In this document: positions 8,501 through 12,057 of the stretch, in pieces | Layout of the letters: each line of letters begins with the position of its first letter | How positions within the stretch are numbered: position 1 is the stretch's first letter | Origin: Chlorobiota bacterium | GTDB taxonomy: Bacteria > Bacteroidota > Bacteroidia > Bacteroidales > B39-G9 | DNA: 12,057 nucleotides | Reading direction: 5' to 3' | Assembly: GCA_030632095.1 (NCBI GenBank) | Contig: DAOVJU010000043.1 | Coordinates: forward strand, 1 to 12,057 | Notes under the pieces: generated by a model | The model's input: the letters and a program-made list of their open reading frames with translations, nothing else | Database searches by the model: none | Told to the model about the DNA's origin: nothing | Position numbers and translations under genes: made by a program

Positions 8501-9754
8501 ATGTGCTACCACATATACATCCCCATGTGCCAGGGATCCGCTAAGTGCCAGTTCGCTAGCCCAATCTCCTGCTCCATTGGTTTGTTTAAATATTGAATAA
8601 TTTGAAAGGTCAACTGATGCACCGGTAAAGTTTGCAATTTCAAGTGCTTTATTATAAGACGAACCTTCAATATATTCAGAGAATAATAAATCACTGGCTG
8701 TTTCTGAACCATCATTTAATTGTCCGCTTATAATATTGCTGCTGTTACTGTTACCTTCTGCATTATAAGCAATTATGTAATACGAATACATAATTCCCAA
8801 TGAAACACTAAAATCCTGGTAACTTATTGAATTTGCTGCTAAACCCGCTAACAGAGAATAGTTTGTTCCATCATCAGAACGATAAATTCTGTATCCATCC
8901 TCATTTGCTACATTATTCCAGCCTAAATCCAATGAAGAAACAGTTGCATTCAAGGCTAGTACAGGAGCTGCAGGGACAGTTGGGTCAGGTATGAATTCCC
9001 ATGCCCTGGCAACAAGATCAGGTTGATCAACATAAGGATTTAAATCTCCCTGGTATGTTTGAATATCACTATTTCGTTGCGTTTCCTTAGCACTAACCGG
9101 ATCATCTAAATGCCACTGATATAAAGTATTAATATCACCAACACTATTTATATCACCAGCTTGAGTAGGATACATGGTATAAAAATAAAAAATAGATCTT
9201 GCACAATCACCTTTGTGATCTTCACGTGGTTCAAAAGTAGAATTCGCATATTCACTATATAATTCAATATTGCTTGTTGGTATTGTTGTTTGAGACTGAT
9301 CTAAATACATCCATTTTGCCGTAATATTATCATCAATTTCAGCAAAAGGATAATTTGATCTTGTACTGTTCCAATTCAGATATGTTGGGAAAAGATGGTG
9401 AATATCAGACTTCATTGGTTCTGAATAATCAAAAAAGCTTTGAGGAACCGTATGCTCACAATTTAAAGGTGCAGGATTTGTTCCTGTTCCACCATAAGTC
9501 CAATTCACCTCTAAACCAGAATAAACACCGGTTAAAGTATTATTATGGTTATCGATGTAGTTATACATTCGCATTCGGGCATTATCATAACCTAATTGTG
9601 TATGATTACCATCATAAAAATTTTGTTTTAGCCAGGTTTTTAAAGCCTCACCATTTAAATCCGGTGGAGGAGTTTGAGAATACGAATTTTGTATTATCAA
9701 CAAGAAAAAAAGCAAAGAAAATGAACATTCAAGGAAATTTTTTAAAGCTTTCAT
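5537..9754 (-). CDS. Secreted modular endonuclease I with FnIII, lamin-tail and T9SS sorting domains
   Basis: This 1405-residue protein is a large extracellular nuclease. A signal peptide spans about 1-26 (core SLLFFLLII). The endonuclease I (EndA/NucM/Vvn-like) domain covers roughly 30-255, with NCEHTVPQSFF (98-108, His101 the likely general base), SDIHHLFP (116-123), NSTRSNYPF (129-137) and KGDCARSIFYF (181-191). Then come FnIII-1 (258-345), lamin-tail domain 1 (352-507), FnIII-2 to -4 (512-602, 605-694, 696-784), lamin-tail domain 2 (792-947), FnIII-5 and -6 (953-1042, 1045-1134), a beta-sandwich-like region (1141-1294, starting LLYTDFEGSFGVW) and a T9SS type A sorting domain (about 1322-1405, with NVYPSPADN, DMQGRVVYK, LDKGIYLV and a basic end KKLIVH). 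The sorting domain predicts export by the type IX system, followed by surface attachment or release. Endonuclease I alone is about 230-280 residues; the rest is probably binding or spacer modules. Cleavage of extracellular DNA for nutrition or biofilm turnover is an inference. The ATG at 9752-9754 precedes the signal peptide. Confidence 0.93.
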   Translation of the reverse strand: MKALKNFLECSFSLLFFLLIIQNSYSQTPPPDLNGEALKTWLKQNFYDGNHTQLGYDNARMRMYNYIDNHNNTLTGVYSGLEVNWTYGGTGTNPAPLNCEHTVPQSFFDYSEPMKSDIHHLFPTYLNWNSTRSNYPFAEIDDNITAKWMYLDQSQTTIPTSNIELYSEYANSTFEPREDHKGDCARSIFYFYTMYPTQAGDINSVGDINTLYQWHLDDPVSAKETQRNSDIQTYQGDLNPYVDQPDLVARAWEFIPDPTVPAAPVLALNATVSSLDLGWNNVANEDGYRIYRSDDGTNYSLLAGLAANSISYQDFSVSLGIMYSYYIIAYNAEGNSNSSNIISGQLNDGSETASDLLFSEYIEGSSYNKALEIANFTGASVDLSNYSIFKQTNGAGDWASELALSGSLAHGDVYVVAHSSAGAAIQAVADLSTGSQAVTFNGNDALALFKSGVLIDEIGYFNSSANYAIDVTMVRKSSVTSPNTTYTTSEWDVYGQDTFTYLGSHTMDLGTPDTEAPSIPTGLLASTVTETSFTLSWNSSTDNVAVTGYDVFKDGVFYASTSLTSYNINGLSAGTSYAMTIKAKDAAGNISAASTALNVTTIAPDTEAPSIPTGLLASVITETTFTLNWNTSSDNVGVIGYDIYKNGTFYGSATSTSLNITGLSAWTSYDMTVKAKDEAGNISAASSILVVQTIDTHAPSMPDGLVASNITETTFTLDWNASTDNVAVTGYDVYKDGSFLGSSTVTTYDITGLSAGITYDMTIIAKDEANNSSVESASLFVTTNEDNPDPGPASDLIISEYIEGSSYNKALEIANFTGASVDLSNYSIFKQTNGAGDWVNELVLSGTLAHGDVYVVANSLAGPEIQAVADLLTGSLALTFNGNDPVALFKSGQLIDIIGIFNATSNFAKDKTLVRVATINSPNSSYTTSEWDSYGKNTFTYLGTHTMEAGIPDTKAPGIPAGLLASTVTESSFTLSWNASTDNVAVTGYDVFKDGVFYASTSLTSCNVTGLTTSTMYSMTVKAKDEAGNISAASTALDVTTTAPDTEAPTTPDGLVASNITETSFTLEWNASTDNVSVTGYDVYKDGSFLGSSTVTTYDVTGLSAAITYDMTIIAKDAANNSSAESASLFVTTNENNPGPVELLYTDFEGSFGVWTDGGRDCLLYKRGTYATQGSYAGNIQDNSGISSSFYLTNGLDLHTDGYTELTIDFNFIPVSMETGEDFFVEFFDGTDWNILVSLASGSDFDNNNTYAVSIPVYETDYTFASNANLRFRCDASDDKDDIFIDEIRVTASAETLKLADNGGFSIKSLGKSVTPSIEDLELAFNVYPSPADNYTTINLDFEEDLGEVEINIFDMQGRVVYKEIQHIFSTSIQQELDISQLDKGIYLVMVSNAQFKISKKLIVH
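6629..7381 (-). repeat. Second copy of the lamin-tail + FnIII block in the nuclease gene
   Basis: This encodes residues 792-1042 and repeats residues 352-602 at an exact offset of 440 residues (1320 bases) without net length change. Long stretches are identical at protein level, for example SEYIEGSSYNKALEIANFTG at the start of both lamin-tail domains, and nucleotide similarity is also high with scattered third-position changes. The downstream FnIII-6 (6353-6622) pairs with FnIII-4 (7403-7669) at an offset of only 349 residues. Confidence 0.9.
7949..8701 (-). repeat. First copy of the lamin-tail + FnIII block in the nuclease gene
   Basis: This encodes residues 352-602: lamin-tail domain 1 followed by FnIII-2. 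It is the partner of the block at 6629-7381. After it come two FnIII domains (7673-7942 and 7403-7669), whereas the second copy is followed by only one, so the two cassettes differ by one roughly 91-residue FnIII unit. Confidence 0.9.
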
Positions 9755-9854
9755 GGCAAGTTAAAATTGGTTAATATTCAATTGCTCACTAAATTAATAT
9801 CAAATTGTCTGGATATCAATTACAATAAGGCCGGTTAGGTAAAGTCAGAATTCC

Positions 9855-10065
9855 TAATTAGTGTGTCTAAGAAAACTAGTCTTTTTTTTTGCTTACACAC
9901 GCCCTTGGTCGCCAAAGGCTTGCCGGAGGCGATGCCTTTTATTCCCTTTCCGATAGCTATCGGAAGGGATCAACCCACTAAGCGTGAGGAGGCTCCCTTA
10001 TAGGGGATTAAGGGGCAAGCGATGGAAATACTCAAACTCACCCGTTTTCTTAGACACACTAATTA
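9855..10065. mobile_element. MITE-like element with 22-bp perfect terminal inverted repeats
   Basis: The ends 9855-9876 and 10044-10065 are exact reverse complements over 22 bases (inner part GTGTGTCTAAGAAAAC at 9861-9876). The outermost six bases at both ends are the palindrome TAATTA, so part of this may be a target-site duplication rather than element, leaving a 16-base inverted repeat. The interior is visibly richer in G and C than the flanks, has no transposase or other gene, and includes the palindrome CCGATAGCTATCGG and a block related to the repeat at 2553-2620. Small size, perfect termini and lack of coding capacity fit a non-autonomous transposable element. The IS family that could move it is unknown. 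Confidence 0.7.
9950..9963. repeat. Perfect palindrome inside the inverted-repeat element
   Basis: CCGATAGCTATCGG is a 14-base perfect palindrome. It extends outwards as CCCTTT on the left and AAGGG on the right, giving a near-perfect stem with one unpaired T. I recall similar GATAGCTATC palindromes as frequent intergenic repeats in Bacteroidota, but this is from memory. It is not followed by a T-run, so it is not a standard terminator. Confidence 0.6.
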
Positions 10066-10340
10066 TACATCTAATTTTTAATCTATTTGAATGTGAAAAA
10101 CAACATAAGGTACTTAATGTCAATATGCATGCAATAAACGACGTTTTCAAGTGGCTGAATATATGCAACTTATAGCTAGTTTATTTTTAAATGTCAAAAT
10201 CTGCTGCCGAAATGCATTTTTTACAGAATAATGCTTTTAGTAAAATCCTATTTTATGTATTTTTAAAAAGATTTAATGTATTGTTAACATTAAATTTATC
10301 AAAAACTGTAATTAATCAGAAAACTTTAAAGATAAAAGGA

Positions 10341-11837
10341 ATGGATTTGATAAATGAGTTTGCCTATATTTTATCTAAAAAGAAACCCGGTGAGTTTGAT
10401 TCATTTTTACCGATAAAATCAAAACTCAGGAGATTATATGATCTGGTAATAAAAGAAAATGTTAAAACCGATGAAGAAGCAGCCCAAATAATATACAGTT
10501 CTGACAAAGCTGACAAGAAGTATTTAATGCTTAAACGAAACCTTGTACAAAAGCTTTCTGATCTGATATTTCTATTGGACTACGTAGAGGAGTTTGAGGA
10601 TAATTATTCCAATATTCAGTTTGTAGTTGAGAAGGAGTTAAATATTATAGAAAAACTTTTATTAGAAAATGTATACCATAATCCCACCAAAACTATAGCA
10701 AAAGTTGAACAAACTGCTGAAAAATATTTTCTTATTGATTTACAGCTTGCAGTTGCTAAAAAATTCCGGTCATTATACTCGCTTAAAGGATTTCCTGTTG
10801 AAACTGAACAATATAATGAAAAAGTTAAAAAATTAACGAAATACCAGCGCTATTTTAATGAAGCAAAAGGTATGTGGGAAATTTTATACAGCAAAACAAA
10901 ATATACAATCGCAAAGATTCCTGAATTTGTTTTCGAAGCATACCATTACTCAGAAATATTAAGAAAATGGTTACATGACTACGATAGTCCTTTTTTACAA
11001 TTGTTTTACTATAAAATAAATATCATAAAATATGATCAGCAAAATTATTTTAATGAAGTATTCGAAAATATAAACAATCTTAAAAAACTTATTGAAGAAT
11101 TTAGCTTTATTAAAAGCAAAAGCCTTTTACTTGACATTAATTGTGCATATGCATCATACTATAGGAACATCAGGCAATTGGATAAAGCGGAAGAATATAT
11201 CCGGGAATGTATGCATTATTGTGATTACCGCGCATTTAATAAATTTCTGGTTCAGCAGCTTTTATTTGATATTAAAATTAAAAAGGAACAATACCTTGAT
11301 GCAGGTGAAATACTGGCGGAAATATATAAAGTTCCACAATATGAATTTCTTGATCCTTACGACAAATCAGCCTGGGCGATACGTGAAGCATATTTATTTT
11401 TCATTTATTATTCAATTGATCAAACTGATGGTTTTAAATACCTGCCATCGTATGAAAATGAGTTTAGCCTGAAGTTATTTTTAAACAGGACTAAGAAATC
11501 TTCAAAGGATAAATATGGATATAACATTCAGTTTCTAATTATTCGATTACTGCTTATGGCTAAAGAAAACATGAGGGAAATTGACAATGAAGGCAACAAC
11601 TTATTAATGTATTATCACCGTTATTTAAAAGAACTAAATAGCCTTCGCACAATAAGTTTCTTCAAAGCACTGGGTAAAATTGCCGCTGTTGGATTTGAAA
11701 AAGAAGAAATGTCTTATCGAAAAGATAAACTACTTGCTAAATATAATGAAACCGAGCAAGATTTTTTTGATGTTTTTGAACTTATCCCTTATGAGAAGTT
11801 TTGGGAATTGATACCTAAATTTCTAAATAAAATATAA
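10341..11837 (+). CDS. Helix-rich protein of unknown function, possibly TPR-like
   Basis: I do not recognise a named function for this 498-residue protein. It has no signal peptide or transmembrane segment and appears cytoplasmic. It is rich in Lys, Glu, Tyr, Phe and Leu and looks almost entirely alpha-helical. The N-terminal part (DLINEFAYILSKKKPGEFDS, then KTDEEAAQIIYSSDKADKKY) resembles, from memory, a group of uncharacterised Bacteroidota proteins. The middle contains helix pairs that look TPR-like, such as LDKAEEYIRECMHYCDYRAF and EQYLDAGEILAEIY. The frame stays open back to an ATG at 10191, but the extra 50 residues look like translated AT-rich spacer, so I prefer the ATG at 10341, preceded by AAAAGGA. 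The gene is divergent from the nuclease and separated from it by the inverted-repeat element. A scaffold or protein-interaction role is only a guess from the helical repeats. Confidence 0.8.
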   Translation: MDLINEFAYILSKKKPGEFDSFLPIKSKLRRLYDLVIKENVKTDEEAAQIIYSSDKADKKYLMLKRNLVQKLSDLIFLLDYVEEFEDNYSNIQFVVEKELNIIEKLLLENVYHNPTKTIAKVEQTAEKYFLIDLQLAVAKKFRSLYSLKGFPVETEQYNEKVKKLTKYQRYFNEAKGMWEILYSKTKYTIAKIPEFVFEAYHYSEILRKWLHDYDSPFLQLFYYKINIIKYDQQNYFNEVFENINNLKKLIEEFSFIKSKSLLLDINCAYASYYRNIRQLDKAEEYIRECMHYCDYRAFNKFLVQQLLFDIKIKKEQYLDAGEILAEIYKVPQYEFLDPYDKSAWAIREAYLFFIYYSIDQTDGFKYLPSYENEFSLKLFLNRTKKSSKDKYGYNIQFLIIRLLLMAKENMREIDNEGNNLLMYYHRYLKELNSLRTISFFKALGKIAAVGFEKEEMSYRKDKLLAKYNETEQDFFDVFELIPYEKFWELIPKFLNKI

Positions 11838-11900
11838 ATCTTTAATTTTCAAATATGATTATTATCATTTTATATATTGAATAAGTTAAGTTTCTTTGCA

Positions 11901-11930
11901 TGAATTTCAGCTATTGAAATTCAATTTTTT
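11901..11930 (+). terminator. Possible AT-rich intrinsic terminator
   Basis: The arms TGAATTTCA (11901-11909) and TGAAATTCA (11915-11923) are exact reverse complements around a GCTAT loop and are followed by ATTTTTTAA. Position 63 bases after the stop of the 498-residue gene fits a terminator. The stem is AT-rich and therefore weak; an operator for the next gene is an alternative. Confidence 0.4.
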
Positions 11931-11989
11931 AACTATTGAGGAATAAATTATAATCAAGAACTAACTAAACTAACCAAAATAAACTCATT

Positions 11990-12057
11990 ATGAAAACAAA
12001 ACTTATGAGATCATTATTCTTACTAACTGTATTAATACTAATTTTTGGAATAAATTC
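11990..12057 (+). CDS. Start of an exported protein, cut by the window edge
   Basis: An ATG at 11990 opens a frame of 22 complete codons to the window end, reading MKTKLMRSLFLLTVLILIFG and on. Two basic residues followed by a long hydrophobic core form a typical signal peptide start, so this is probably the N-terminus of a secreted, lipidated or outer membrane protein. It begins 152 bases after the previous gene, beyond the possible terminator. Nothing can be said about its function. Confidence 0.6.
   Translation, partial: MKTKLMRSLFLLTVLILIFGIN

Larger units (their letters stand above)
9755..10340. other. Gene-free region between nuclease gene and unknown gene
   Basis: This 586-base stretch separates the divergently transcribed nuclease gene and the 498-residue unknown gene, so it should hold both promoters. 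I could not find a TAnnTTTG element with a proper TTG spacing on either strand. Its middle is taken up by the inverted-repeat element at 9855-10065; the flanks (9755-9854 and 10066-10340) are plain AT-rich sequence. Small open frames here (for example 9984-10175 plus) cross the repeat and look non-coding. Confidence 0.6.

Noticed and set aside
6353..8701. Possible CRISPR-like regular repeats
   Set aside because: The repetition has domain-sized periods of about 270-470 bases, stays in one reading frame and encodes FnIII and lamin-tail modules; there are no short identical repeats with unique spacers.
9984..10175. Plus-strand 63-codon open frame crossing the right end of the inverted-repeat element
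   Set aside because: It spans the element boundary and both element and spacer sequence, so it cannot be an element-encoded transposase; no family signal.

Overview
The window looks like chromosomal DNA of a Bacteroidota bacterium. Three things point there: a PorP/SprF-type outer membrane protein of the type IX secretion system (T9SS), a very large exported protein ending in a T9SS type A sorting domain, and AT-rich spacers without clear Shine-Dalgarno sites but with one TAnnTTTG-type promoter element. The class cannot be resolved from the sequence alone.

Layout. Positions 54-4063 hold four minus-strand genes: a nitroreductase-fold flavoprotein (3509-4063), an exported protein of unknown function (2727-3443), an RtcB RNA ligase (1295-2464) and a PorP/SprF-family protein (54-1064). 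The spacer between the unknown gene and rtcB contains a short G+C-richer repeat. From the divergent promoter region at 4064-4135, two plus-strand genes follow: a small, divergent PP2C-type phosphatase (4136-4804) and a two-TM bacterial PH-domain protein (4857-5456). They meet the giant minus-strand gene (5537-9754) at a bidirectional terminator (5486-5515). The giant gene encodes a 1405-residue secreted endonuclease I with six fibronectin type III domains, two lamin-tail domains, a beta-sandwich-like region and a T9SS sorting domain; its middle is an internal duplication. A 586-base gene-free stretch (9755-10340) contains a 211-bp MITE-like element with perfect 22-bp terminal inverted repeats. 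Next comes a 498-residue, helix-rich protein of unknown function on the plus strand (10341-11837), a possible terminator, and the first 22 codons of an exported protein cut by the window edge.

How the parts fit. The PorP/SprF protein and the sorting-domain nuclease belong to the same secretion route, but they are far apart and the link is only thematic. The nuclease probably degrades extracellular DNA at the cell surface or in the medium. RtcB, the nitroreductase and the phosphatase/PH pair look like ordinary housekeeping or signalling genes with no visible shared pathway. I did not find a convincing new multi-gene system. The most notable items are the inverted-repeat element, its sequence relationship to the repeat near rtcB, the duplicated architecture of the nuclease, and the atypical phosphatase.
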